Of a DNA stretch of 64,000 nucleotides, positions 44,272 through 55,388 are shown piece after piece (position 1 is the first letter of the stretch; each line of letters starts with the position of its first letter). The position numbers and the translations under genes are program-made. A model generated the notes under the pieces. That model worked only from the letters and a program-made list of their open reading frames with translations. It searched no databases and had not been told where the DNA came from. Origin of the DNA: Mytilinidion resinicola (Eukaryota > Ascomycota > Dothideomycetes > Mytilinidiales > Mytilinidiaceae); NCBI RefSeq assembly GCF_010093595.1, contig NW_022985439.1:758441-822440 (forward strand). Direction: 5' to 3'.

Positions 44272-45491
44272 CTAACAAACCCTCATTAGATCAGAACAAC
44301 CTTCTGCTTCAGCAGCTTCCAGCGCCCTCCTCCGCCCATCCTTCTCTAACGCATACACCACCCCATTCCTAAGCGTCCCAATTCCCCCAACACTCACTTC
44401 AACGTCACTCCCTAGCCTCGAAAAACTCGGCGGCGCTATCGCAAACCCCAGGCCCCCCGACGACCCCGTCATAACCACCGTCCCCTTCCTCAGCGTCGTC
44501 CCCTAGCTGGAATAACTCACCAAATCCGGGACCCCAAAGATCAGATCCGCGAGCCCCTCGCTCTGCCGCACCTCCCTGACCGCCCGCGTCGTGAGATGCA
44601 GTTTGCTTGGGTCGGGGATAAGCGCGGAGGAGACCAGGCAGCGGCCGAGCGGGCAATAGGTGTCGAAGCCTTTGGAGAAGTTCCATTGAGGCATGGGGCC
44701 GGCGAGGATCGGGTCGCGCTGGAGTTTGCAGGAGGAGACGTCGCTGCCGTAGGTGTAGGCGGCAATTTAGGAGAGGGCGTGGGTGGTGGGGATGTCTTTG
44801 GCGTCGCGGGATATGATGGAGCACTGAGTGGAGCGGAGGGAGGGGTTATAGGCTGATGCAACTAGATGTGAGGTAGAAGAATCACGGAAAAGAGCTCAAG
44901 ATAACAGTAAGTCAGAAGGGAGGAATATGGCGCGAAATTAATCATGAGGCAAGTATAAAAAACGGGATAGCGGCGGCTTGTTTGGTAGGTAAGGAAGATG
45001 TAAGGAAAAGGGAAAGCTTACCAACTCGCCCTCATAATCTGCCTGATCATCTTGGGCAATCTTCGGAATAACAATCGGAGCACCATGGCCATGTATAAAA
45101 GTGTTGGGTCTGATGAACAGAGAGTGAAACGGAGGCTGCGTACGGCCTGTTTCCTTGACTACGCCACACAGTTCATCAGCACTGCTCGCCTTGGATCCTC
45201 AAACTAGCCGTCTTGGGCGTTTTGATCAGGAGAAAGAGAAGAAGTTGACATACTGTGTCTTCTAGAATTCAACCCCACGCACCTCACTAACGGCACATCT
45301 CCCATCTTCAGGGGCCCTAACAGCTTCTTCACCGTAGCCACCTCATCACTAACAAACGTAACACCAGTCTCGTCATAGATATCGCCTCCAAGAATGGCCT
45401 TAGCCTTCAATTGCGTAGCTTCTTTGGTCGAACCGCGGAGGAAGAGATCGTCAGTGGAGATGAAGCAGATGAGGCGGGTCCAGGTGGGCAT
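44272..45491 (-). pseudogene. Fumarylacetoacetase-family (FAH) hydrolase with two stops
   Basis: The model is complement(join(44272..44823,45022..45158,45254..45491)), 309 codons. Homology to the FAH-domain family is clear throughout: MPTWTRLI at the start, GGDIYDETG, VKKLLGPL, VRCVGLN, then HIKETGRTQPP after intron 1, SIISRDAKDIP, the core PQWNFSKGFDTYCPLG, and GTTLRKGTVVMTGSSGG near the end. Two in-frame stops break it: TAA at 44769-44767 (codon 144, where relatives usually have an aromatic residue) and TAG at 44505-44503 (codon 232, probably from CAG). Some metal/substrate positions also look changed (TYGSDVSSC for the usual TVGNDVSAR). Family members hydrolyse beta-diketo acids or decarboxylate oxaloacetate. 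It is probably inactive. Confidence 0.7.
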
Positions 45492-46000
45492 TGTGGGGTG
45501 AAGGAGAGAGGAGAGGGGTTGAGGAGACAGTCACGACATTGAGAGAGGGGTAAGTGCTTCTCCGGAGAATCAGCGAGCTACACGTAGGGTGATGTATGGT
45601 GGGACGGAGGTGCGGGAGACCGTGGGATCTCTGGGGTGTTACAGGATGTGGAGGAGATGTAGGGCAAGAGCTCCAATTGACCAGAAGGCAGAGAATTGGG
45701 TACTAAACAAGGGAGAAATGACTGAATATAGTGCTTGGGGGCGAAGGCTTCAACACAGTAGAATCCACATATAATTACCCTTTTCGAGTTTCTTAGCATC
45801 CTAGAATGCATTCAACTACGTTCTAATTATTATCCAAAACCATTCCGTCCGTTCCTCCAACCTCATGTCTCATGCCTCATGAGAGTAAAGTGTCACGATG
45901 TCGTAATAGTCGTGCTCAAGGACCGAGAGCGCCAAAAAGAATACCTACTCCAAGCCAGGACTCCCAGACCAGCATCATCAGCCACGAGTCCGTAGGACCT
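45492..46000. other. Intergenic, no gene seen
   Basis: The left part is the leader of the FAH-like gene and the right part the 3' flank of the F-box-like gene. No frame with coding character. Confidence 0.5.
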
Positions 46001-47523
46001 TTAGGTGTGGAAGAATTCTAAGTCATCCTGCATCTTCGTCTCGAGGTCCTCAATCGTACCCTTCAGCTGGGCTTTTCCGAAAATCTTATCGGACTCGCGG
46101 CCTTGGCAGTATCGTTCGAAGATGTCTTGACTATTAGAAAACAAAAGTCAGCTTGACGGCTACCAGATAGTAGATAGCATCACGAAGATTCGGATTCGGT
46201 CGGAACAGACTTACGTATGCTGATACCAAGTCTTCTTCTCAAACTCCTTCCCACCTCTGTAACTCGCCGCTTCGATCTGCATTCCCATCTTCTCAAACTT
46301 CACCCGACCAACACTCCCAAACGAAGTGACCAAGCTCTTCTCGATCGCTGACACGTCTCTCTTAATAATGTGGTCCACCTTAATGGTCAAGACGGCAAGG
46401 TTGAGCTCACGCATGCTATCTTGAAGCAAGACACGCCAGAAGTGCTGTTGAGGGGTCAGTAGCGGGTTGAACAATTCGAAGACTTGGTTTGGCGTGAAGA
46501 ATCGTAAGACATGAATGAGCGCATATCGGCCAAAGGAGAAGGAGAGCTTGCGAAGCTCGCTGCGGTTGATGGGTCCGATTTGACGCAGGAACGTGGTGAG
46601 GTGTTGCGTTCCGAAGTGGAAGGTTGTCGTGCGGAAGAACCATGGGGTGATGTGGCAGTTGATGGAACGGGAGAGGGTCAGGAGTTTGGCGATAGAGACT
46701 GTATAGTGAATTAGTCGTAGATCAATATCGTGTCTAGAGAAAAAGAAAGCAGGGATATAACGATTCGTGACATGTCCTAGTGATAAACCATAGGGAAAGA
46801 TACTCGGAAGACGCGTGCTGTGACTGCAACTTGATCTGACACGGAGAATGACTTACCATCATCTACCGGGCGCCCTACTGCTCTGCTTTGACGAGAACTG
46901 TGTGGCTTCACCTCCTCCCCATTTCCCATCGCGAGCTCAAATATCCATTGTTGCAGCTCGATAGGTAGTAATGTGAATTTGTTAAACAGCGGACGCACAG
47001 TAACAGGGAATTCATCGGACGCAAGGCGTGGTCGTCTTCGTGTAACAGAACCACAGCGGTTCCGATTCTGAGCTCGCGTCTGATATTTCCGATGCTGTCG
47101 TAGAAACCAAGTTCGCTCGTCCTCCCATCCACTCCCGCAGCGGATTGTCATGCGGTATTTGAATTGATTTAGTAGAGGGAAAAGGCGGACCACTATAATG
47201 ATGGGCGCTGTCTCACCGTGAGGTAGGAGCTCGCATATAACTGGTTCCCCCAGGGCGTAAGGCTTCTCAGAGCGCCAATCTGGCGCTTGGGGTGATATCT
47301 TCCCAGAAAAGCTGCAGTTCGCGCGCCGATTCAAGGACCAGATTTCCAGGTGCTCGATGAAGTTTCGCCGGGCTTGTTTGATGGACACCGGGCTTTCCGA
47401 TTTTCTAGGCGATCCGGTTTTGGGCGACACCGTTCTGCTCCCTGGTGTTCGTAGCTTGCTCTTAGGAGTGACAGGGAGCCCACGACGTGAGATCGGGGTG
47501 CTTGGTGTAGTTGAGGCCCCCAT
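46001..47523 (-). CDS. F-box-like protein of unknown target
   Basis: The model is complement(join(46001..46130,46215..46698,46857..47523)), 426 residues; donors are GTAAGT and acceptors TAG or CAG, and the phases agree. The N-terminus is Ser/Thr/Pro/Arg-rich and probably disordered (TPSTPISRRGLPVTPKSKL). In the middle FTLLPIELQQWIFELAM resembles the first helices of an F-box, followed by SIAKLLTLSRSINCHITPWF and FHFGTQHLTTFLRQIGPINR, the pattern common in fungal F-box-like proteins where a beta-helix or Leu-rich region recognises the target. Such proteins link a substrate to SCF ubiquitin ligase; this is inference, because the F-box match is weak. The C-terminus is acidic (DLETKMQDDLEFFHT). 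Confidence 0.6.
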
Positions 47524-48554
47524 GGTGACACGTGTGTCGGAGCCTAGAAATCAATGACGGCGGCAGGGCTCGTGAAGATGAAGTTCGAGATTTGAAGCCG
47601 GATGAAGTCGGATTACGAGGACTGAAAGTGAATCGTCGTAGCCGCCCGAACTTGCAAAGCTTGTGAATGCAGGAACAGCGTGAATGTGGCTCCTGCCTGA
47701 TGATATTGAGCGGCGCCCGTATCATCGAGCGGTTTGAAGTCCGCAATGTGATAGAGAGCTAGAGATGTGACAAGTAGGCCAAAAGTGAGGTTGATGGCGG
47801 ACGTCACGAAAGGCTGTTAACCGCTCGTCGTCATGCCTTCGCCAAACTTGGGCTCGCTGGCTGGGCGAAGCTGATGGCCGCTCAGAGAAGAGGGAAATTG
47901 CAGCAGCCGTCGGGTTTCTAGACTATGAAGCGGGCTCTACGGCGACCAGGAAGCTCCTTATGAAGCTCTAAGTTGCAGTGGAAGGGTGCTGGGTTTGGTA
48001 GGCAGCGCAGCGCTGCCTGGAGTGGCCCATGGTGTGACCGCGCTTATATTTTACGCTAGTCCATATTGGGTCTACTTACCAGTTATATTACCATCATTCA
48101 CTCTGGAATTCAAAGCAAACTGATGGGCTCCCGCATAGGGCTACTAGAATAGTCTTTCAAGTGATGCGTCGATTTCTGCTGGTGAGGAGCTACGGTTGAT
48201 TTTGCGCGACCTCAGCATATGCATTTGCGGCGAACTTGAACCACTTCAACGGAACTAAATAAAAGGGCATAAGGCGCAAGCGCATCTTGACCATCATAAC
48301 ACGTAGCTAAGATACTCCATAACAAGTCCGACTCATGAGTTTACGGGGCGAAGAGTAGCTAGAGGTTTCGACCTCCAACGTCTCGAACACCAAGCAAAGC
48401 ACCTTCTTTCTCGCTACTTACCAAAAACACAACATAATTGGTTCAAATTCTATTACACGTGATATGACATTACCATGCTCTAAGTCACTGAGGCCAGTGT
48501 CTCTTCTCTTAAGCGAAGACTTGCCGTATATAAATGCCTTGAGGTGAAGGTGGC
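47524..48554. other. Intergenic, no gene seen
   Basis: The left half is upstream sequence of the F-box-like gene, the right half the 3' flank of the lactate dehydrogenase-like gene. There are only short contradictory frames. Confidence 0.5.
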
Positions 48555-50229
48555 TTAAAGCTTCGCCTCGATATGGTCCAGTACCTTCGATCTCTCAAAC
48601 GGCCCGTCGTATATCTGGGACTCTAAGGCCTTCGTATTTACCTGTATAGTCGTTAGCTAGGAGCTCATCTTAGAGGGGCTGTGATGAAGGTAGTAGTGAT
48701 GGTGGACTTACATGAGCCATACCTAGATTATGGACCTTCTCGACACCTAGTAGCCTCATCGCCGTCCCCGTCTCTTCCGTAAGGACTACAAACACATCAG
48801 CGGACTATTAACAGTGCTATCATTCGGAAAACTTACTTTGAAGTGTCCTTTCCACGCCTTCCTGGCCTCCAGCACCCAACCCCCATAACGCCGCTCTTCC
48901 TATACCTACACCCTTAGCGCCCAAAGCGAGCGCTTTCACGACATCGGTCCCTCGCTTAACACCTCCGTCGACGAGAACGTCCAACTTCCCGAAGACCTCA
49001 GGACAATGTTTCCGGATCTCTAAAAGCGTATGCACAGCCGGGGGTGCCGTGTCCAGCGCTCTACCGCCATGGTTCGAGAGCAGGATTCCCCGCACGCGAG
49101 GTGCAAACGTCGACGCAATGAACGCATCCTCATGAGTCTGAATACCTTTGAGTACAATCGGCAAGTGCGTCCGGCGCGCTAGCCATCTCAGCGTTTTCCT
49201 CCACGTGAGTGTAGAGCTAGTGCCCCAGTACTGCTCCTGCCTAAAACCATTGACCACCGGGGCTTCCTGATACTTGAACCGCTCGTCGATTTCGCGTTTT
49301 CCAGGGAATGGGGCATCAAGAGTCAGCACGATGAACTTGATAGACTTGAGGTTGCTGATACGGGCGATATTAGCCTCGTTCTTCGCGTTATCTTTCTCCA
49401 CGTAAAGCTGCCAGCCGAAGACTTGGTCGTCTGGTGCATCGCGGACGATGTCCTCGGGGGTGAGTGACGCGTTTTGGGATATGATGTACAGAGCTCCGAG
49501 CTTTGCACACGCGGCTGCGATTCCTCTTTCACCTGACGGGTGGGCGAGACGTGCTGCAGCTGCCGGTGAGACGAACACAGGAACTTTGAGGCGATTTCCG
49601 AGGATTTGCGTGCTCATATCGCATCTTGAACAGTCTACGAACACCCTGGGGCGGAGTAAGATGGAGCGGTAGGCTTGAGTGTTGAGTGCTTTGGTGAGCT
49701 GGTCATCGCTTGCCCCATAGTAGTAGGCCCATGACTTTGGCTTGATCTTCTTCGTCGCGAGTTCCTCGATTTCGTCAAGGTTCAGTAAAGAGTCCAGAGA
49801 AGGTGGTGCGTCCTCCTCTAGCGTGATGGGTAGTGTCTCTTTGGTGATTTGGGTTGGTTCAATGATGATTGGCCCGAGCAGCGCTTCAGGTTTGAGGCTA
49901 TCCAAAGTCCCAGGGGGGTGTATCGGATCGTAATCTTCCGTAGCGTCACGCCCAGCGAGCCTCAGAATCGCTTGAGAGCCTCCTGGATGGGTTGGCAGAA
50001 GCTCCGTCACCTTGATATCGTCAGTCGTTGTATCGAACTTGAGAAATGCGGAATGGGTTGGAAGTAGGTATCGTACGTCGTACACATTACCATAGAGGAT
50101 GACCCAACAGCTTTCCGGGGTATTGTGCTTGCTGACTGCTTGAATATCAGCTACTGCAAAAACTGAAGAAGCATTATTACCTTCCGCTGGAGCGATTGGC
50201 TTCAGCTCCACCCGCTCAGACCCGGCCAT
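48555..50229 (-). CDS. Flavocytochrome-b2-like L-2-hydroxyacid (lactate) dehydrogenase
   Basis: The model is complement(join(48555..48641,48712..48785,48837..50010,50077..50229)), 495 residues. The N-terminal cytochrome b5 domain has [11 protein letters not shown] joined to [11 protein letters not shown] (heme His59) and a second His82 in DPIHPP. The C-terminal FMN domain has [35 protein letters not shown] with the FMN-contacting Lys, [11 protein letters not shown] with the catalytic His and the following Arg, and [11 protein letters not shown]. The 66-base stretch 50011-50076 is a whole number of codons and stop-free, but has GTACGA and CAAG ends and a CTGAC branch; removing it restores the standard VYDVTE sequence, so it is an intron. 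An upstream in-frame Met (50433) is less likely. The enzyme oxidises lactate or related acids, passing electrons through heme. Confidence 0.88.
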
Positions 50230-51169
50230 GATGAAAACTGCGAATCGAACCGGTAGCTCATGGCGATGGAAAGAGTTATCACGCGAGATGAAGTCGTTAA
50301 GTAAGGTCCATGTCCATCGGCTCACTGTGCCAATCACAGTGTCGCGGTGTTTAAGTCGGCCTTTGATCGCGGCAACAGTGGCGGACCGATAGAAAATGCG
50401 GAGTACCCCGGAATGGTGCTTGCCAAGAAGCACTAGGACGGAATGACTCGCAATAGTGCACGGAGGCAGACCAAATGGAAGATGTTGAATCAGTACAGTG
50501 CCTCGGCTTCGAATGTTTTTTCAATGGTCACGCTGCTCAAAGTCCGGGCTTCATCCGGCAAGCCCTTGAAGTAGATTCGAGGAGCAAGGGACTATTCACT
50601 TAGAACAAGGCGTGGTTGATAATCTCGCAGGCCTTGACCACTACTCGAAATCCCCATGGATTTAGCAGCTAGCAAGACACCTGTGTGTAGTCAGTATGAT
50701 GACTGTGCGGTATAGAGATTGGACTTGTATTGCTCCCTAGCAAGTGGCTTGTTTTCCGTTGAGAAGACAAGAGTTGGAGGATGTAGCTGAAAAGTGCGAA
50801 GAGGACTTCGTGCTAGCGCCAAGGAGTATAGTGATGGACTGGATATGTAGCTTCCCAAGTTGCCGGGTGTGCAATCCGGGGATCGAGATACCAGATTGAC
50901 AGGACCAGGTCGATTCTTGCAAAGCCCGACCAGATATCCGGAACGCAACCTGGGAAGGACGGATCCCTGAATCATGTTAACCCGCTCTCTCCTGTTCTTC
51001 CCCGCCTCACTCGGGCCTTTTATAATGGCGGCGTTTGACAATTCCATCACAGGATCGATCGGCATTTGACGGCGACTGGGTTCCCCAGATTCAAAAGCTG
51101 CATGAAGACCACTTTAAATCATGAGTGACCATCCGTTCCCGTCATTCGATTGCCTTTCCCTAGATTATC
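50230..51169. promoter_or_regulatory. Divergent upstream region of the dehydrogenase and the sugar transporter
   Basis: The dehydrogenase is read leftward and the transporter rightward, so this 940-base interval contains both promoters. The first 200 bases stay open in the dehydrogenase frame but lack conserved features. No operator was assigned. Confidence 0.45.
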
Positions 51170-53022
51170 ATGGTGTCCAGTACAGCAGATGTCCCACCTC
51201 GTGGCGCCGCCACACCAGAGAACGAATACCGTGAGGCGACTCTGAAGCAAGACGTGGTGCTCGAAACGGACGAAAAACACCCTTCTCCGCTGAAGCTCAC
51301 CTTTGAAGAGATCATTGGCGATAACAGACCTAATCCACGGGGTTTCGGTTATCTCAAGCTTTATGCGTTTTGTTCTTTGATCTTCTTGTGTTCCACCATG
51401 AATGGTACGTCCTTTTCGAGTGTCCTAAGTAAGTTCGATACTAATAGATTTTAAGGATTCGATACCTCCTTAATGGGCTCAATTAATGCCTTACCGAACT
51501 ACACGAAGTACTACAATCTTCCTACCAAGGGCAACGCAAGCACGGGCATAGTCTTTGCCATCTTTCAAGTTGGCCAGATGGCTGGTGCTCTTTTCATCTG
51601 GATGACAGACTGGCGTGGCCGCCGACAACACATATTCTTGGGTTGCCTAGGTGTAGTTGTTGGTACTATCGTAACCGCTACTGCAAAGACCTTGCCAGTT
51701 TTCATCGGCGGGAGGTTTTTATTGTCGTTCTTCGCAACTTGGGCCCATACGGCATCGCCGCTGTACCTAGTTGAGATGTCTCCGCCACTGTATCGAGGCT
51801 CGGTTGCTGGCTTGTACAACACTCTCTACTACTTCGTAAGTCGGATCTCAGTTTCGTAGTCGCATATACTCACCTCATATCGTAGGGATCCATTATCGCT
51901 ACATCCGCAGTTTACGGCGCGCATTTGCACCTCAAAGACAATGGCAACCTAGATTGGCGTCTTCCCTTGTGGTTGCAGATGGTATGCCCGGCATGTGTCT
52001 GCATCGGAGTCTGGTTCCTCCCCGAATCGCCTCGCTGGCTGATTGCCAAAGACCGAAACGAGCAAGCGAGAGCCATCATCGTCAAGTATCACGCCAACGG
52101 CGATGCCAGCCATCCTATTGTTGACCTAGAGATGTTCGAGATGACCGAGTCGCTGCGCAACGAAGGCATCACTCACTGGCGCAACTTCTTTGACCTTAGC
52201 GTGCTCACAAAGACACGCTCCCGACGGTATAGGCTGATGTTGAACATTGCCTTCAGTTGGTTTGGCCAATTCTCGGGCAACAACGTTATTTCGTATTATC
52301 TGCCCACCATGCTCACGAATGTCGGCATCAAGGACACAAATATGAAGCTACTGCTCAACATCATATATGCATTGACGGGATGGATTGCGGCAACCCTTGG
52401 TTCCCAATTCCATGATATTGTCGGCCGTCGAAAAATGTTCCTAGGATCCACAGCCGGGTTGGTCATCTGCTTGTCCATCATGGCTGGTACTTCGTCGAGT
52501 TTCGTCAATACCCAAAACCAAACAAGCGCGTCGGCTAGCATTGCGTTCATCTTCATTTTCGGCGTCATCTTCGCGTTTGCGTTCACCAGGTGAGTCGTCG
52601 ACAATAAGTCCGGCGAGTTCTTCGTATCGAGGCTGATTTGTTCTGAAAGCATGCAACCGATCTATCCGGCGGAGGTTATGAGCAACGACATGCGTGCCAA
52701 GGGCATGGGCGTGTTCAAGTTGACCGCTGGAACGGCTGGATTCGTCAACACCTTCGCAGCTCCTGTGGCATTGAGCAACGTAAGCCGTCTTCCTGCTAGC
52801 AGTTGGACAAAATAGGAGTGCTAATGTTGCAAATAGATTGGATACTGGTTTTACGTTTTCTTCGCGGGTTGGGACGTCCTAGAATTCGCCTTTGTTTACT
52901 TCTTCTTCGTTGAAACAAAGGGAAGGACTTTGGAAGAGCTTGACGCCGTGTTTGAAGCGAAGAATCCACGGAAGGCGAGCACCCAAACTAGGGCTCTGCT
53001 ATCAGAGGAAGACGCCAACTGA
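51170..53022 (+). CDS. MFS sugar transporter (hexose/lactose-permease-like)
   Basis: The model is join(51170..51404,51456..51835,51886..52589,52650..52779,52837..53022), 544 residues. Sugar-porter signatures are in order: [14 protein letters not shown] at helix 1, DWRGRRQHI between helices 2 and 3, [22 protein letters not shown] at helix 4, [12 protein letters not shown] after helix 6, [18 protein letters not shown] at helix 7, [28 protein letters not shown] and [13 protein letters not shown] at the end. All four introns have GT-AG ends and consistent phases. Twelve helices are expected in the plasma membrane, importing a mono- or disaccharide by proton symport; the exact sugar cannot be told. 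It is divergent from the dehydrogenase, so joint regulation by carbon source is possible. Confidence 0.9.
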
Positions 53023-53086
53023 ATGGCACCAGAACGAGTGAGAGTAAACGGAAGGGAGATTTATGGCACAAGCTACAATGCCTCGT

Positions 53087-53240
53087 CATAGAAATCCGTA
53101 CACTCGGTTACCGCTGCATGAGGAGCCTCATAGTATTTTCAGCATTCCAAGTGAGAAAGAAACTCGGCGTTTTGGACCAATGGTAAACTCGCGAGGCTAC
53201 CCCAGACAGCGTCGTCAGGGTGTTCGCAGATTGGAATATT
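53087..53240 (+). repeat. Dispersed degenerate repeat, copy B (partner at 13196-13350)
   Basis: Same orientation as copy A and about 70 percent alike over 155 bases, including TTTTGGACCAATGGTA, CTCGCGAG and CCCCAGACAGCGTC. It begins only about 65 bases after the sugar transporter stop. Confidence 0.5.
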
Positions 53241-53377
53241 CTATCCGCTGCCCTCGGTTTCTATAGACAGTGACAGGAAAGTGTACGGATATCTATGGCA
53301 AGGCACTGTAGTTGTTCAGCTTCGAGCTGTTAAAATTCTCTAGCATCTTCGACGGAGACAAGAGATAGGAAACACAA

Positions 53378-53540
53378 GTCTGTAAAAGTTTGAATGAGTC
53401 AAAAAAGTTTAAAAGCGAGTCTGCAAGAGTTTGAAATTTAACTTCCGAGGCTGCGAAATGGTGAGCACGTGACTAGTTTGAATGAGTCTGCAAAAGTTTG
53501 AATCCTGGTTCACCGTGGCTGCGAAATGGAGAGCACGTGG
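53378..53540 (+). repeat. Direct repeats with GAGTCTGCAAAAGTTTGAA words and CACGTG
   Basis: Two unequal copies (53388-53472 and 53476-53540) share GTTTGAATGAGTC at the start, a GAGTCTGCAA(A/G)AGTTTGAA word, GGCTGCGAAATGG and AGCACGTG at the end; extra partial words precede. The unit is 65-85 bases. Each copy ends with an E-box core (CACGTGA, CACGTGG). Confidence 0.75.
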
Positions 53541-54196
53541 CTCCCCCTCCGAACCATGGACCCCTCCCTTAACTCACCACCGCTGGCTGGCGCAAGAGCC
53601 ACAACACCGTCCCATACCGCAACCATTTCGACAAGTATTAAGAAATCGTAGAAAGCAGAGGACATGGTCGCCTTAGTTGGGGATGTAATGGCCTAAAAAG
53701 GAGTGAAAGACAAAATAAAGCGTACAAAGAAACAGAGCATCAGAAGGGCTATGTATGTAGAAAAGGGTCCCAAAATCGGTAACAAAAAGCCACGGTCGGG
53801 GGAGCTTAGTCTATTACTACTGTACAATCACCCTTTCAGGTGCTCTTACCCAGTGAAAAGCAACTGAATCAAGCTGTGATCGCGTGCGATGAAGTCACAG
53901 AGGATGTAGAGAGAGAACGTCGGATATGTGTTTACCTAGAAGCGTCGACAATATCATACATACCGATTTATCCACTAAAGACTGTTCTCCAGCTAGACCA
54001 TAGACAGTCAATGAAGCAGCCCTCTCTCCACTTGGCCAAACTGGTATTCATGCAACGATATTCTGAGCCTCCTAGCATGCGAACACCCTTCATGCCCTAC
54101 CAATCCAATTCTACCATCAAGCTCTCAAGGCTTCCAACCTCTTTTATACACGTACCAGTATCATACACACTTCTCCTCCGTTCCCCCCCCCCTCCC
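53541..54196. other. Intergenic, no gene seen
   Basis: AT-rich on the left, pyrimidine-rich on the right where it enters the small mitochondrial-protein gene. A plus-strand frame at 53840-54460 is the antisense shadow of that gene in part and shows no motif. Confidence 0.45.
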
Positions 54197-54741
54197 CTAT
54201 TCCTCCAACGCCGCCTCCTCCATCGCCTCAACCGCCCTCTCCAACTCCCTAATCCGCCCGCCCACCCTCCGCCTCACCTCCTCCGCCACCCCCCGATCCT
54301 CCCCCTCCACCACCGTCTTATACGCAGCCTGCAGCTTCTCCAGCTCCTCCCTCGCCGCCGCCCGGTCGTCCTCCGCGTAGACCGTTTTCTTGACGGTTTC
54401 TTCGGCCGCGATTTCAAATTCGTCGCGCGCCGTGCCGTAGCTATGGTGTGTGTGTGTTAGTGGAGGTAGGGGGGTTGGGAGAGGGCGGGGAGAGGGGGGC
54501 CGGACAGGTCTGTGATTTCTTCCATTTTCTGGTCGACGAGGGCGGGGTCGAAGTCTGCGCGGCGGCCGGGGGTTGTGGCGAAGAGGCGGCGGGGAGCGGG
54601 GCGAGATGATGTGTGCTCTATGCGAGTGGGAGGGTGGAGGTGGGTTGGCGGCTGTGATGGGAGGGGTTGGGATGGGATGCGGAGGGCTCGGAGGTGCTGG
54701 GTGGAGGAGAGGCAGCGGCGGGGGAGGGTGCGGGAGAGCAT
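54197..54741 (-). CDS. Small mitochondrial protein of unknown function
   Basis: The model is complement(join(54197..54440,54506..54741)), 159 residues; an ATG at 54765 would add eight. The N-terminus is Arg/Ser/Pro-rich without acids (LSRTLPRRCLSSTQHL, RRLFATTPGRR), a strong mitochondrial presequence. Joining exons with an unusual donor GTCCGG and a normal ATAG acceptor gives EEITDLYGTARDEFEIAAEE, the conserved core I associate with a family of short fungal mitochondrial proteins. The C-terminal half is a long charged helix (AREELEKLQAAYKTV). No function is known to me. The first exon alone would end after 21 further Pro-rich residues, which is less convincing. Confidence 0.6.
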
Positions 54742-55388
54742 TGTGGCGGGTTGGAAGAAGTGCAATTGGGGTGGTATGAGTTAGGAAACCTTTGCAAAAG
54801 AGAATTGATGAGTGTGAGTCGAGATGGCAGAGCTCTGAGCCGTGACGATGTCATAAAGTTTGATGAAGGCGGAAAAAGGCGGCAGTATTCTAGACAGTCC
54901 CGTCCAATCGGGGATAACCGTCTAGAAGGATTTAAGCGTATGAAGTCACTAACACAATGGAGCATAGATAAATGTAAATCCAATTCTATTATTCGTAGTC
55001 ATACTATCGTATCCATGCCAACCCAAAAGCGTAACAAAGGTGCGGGGAGATTAACCAAACCCTCTCAACCCAGCCAAAGCCCTAAAAAACCCTAGATGAA
55101 ATATCCCAAACCCGGAGATGTAAAGACCTCTTACAAGATGGAATGAAGGAAAGAAGACTAGAGACCCGCCGTGGCTGTGTGCCATGCATCTATATCCATA
55201 CGCCGTAATGGTGCCCGACCCAGGCAAGATGAACGAGCAAGGATAGTCAGAGCAGGTGCCTCTTTTGGAGTTGTTGTCACTGACTCTTCCTTGTCCGACA
55301 TCAAGCCGAAAAGAGAAGATTGTGCCGAAGCGTGCCATCATATCGTTTCGACATCCCAAAGAGTGTAAAGTGCAGTAACCAAACTCCT
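54742..55388. other. Intergenic, no gene seen
   Basis: Upstream region of the small mitochondrial protein and 3' flank of the next minus-strand gene. No frame with motifs. Confidence 0.45.

Noticed and set aside
43856..44277. Solo LTR bounded by TGTTA and TAACA with an internal TATA
   Set aside because: No target-site duplication flanks it, and the right end overlaps the stop codon of the FAH-like gene; the termini are probably coincidence.
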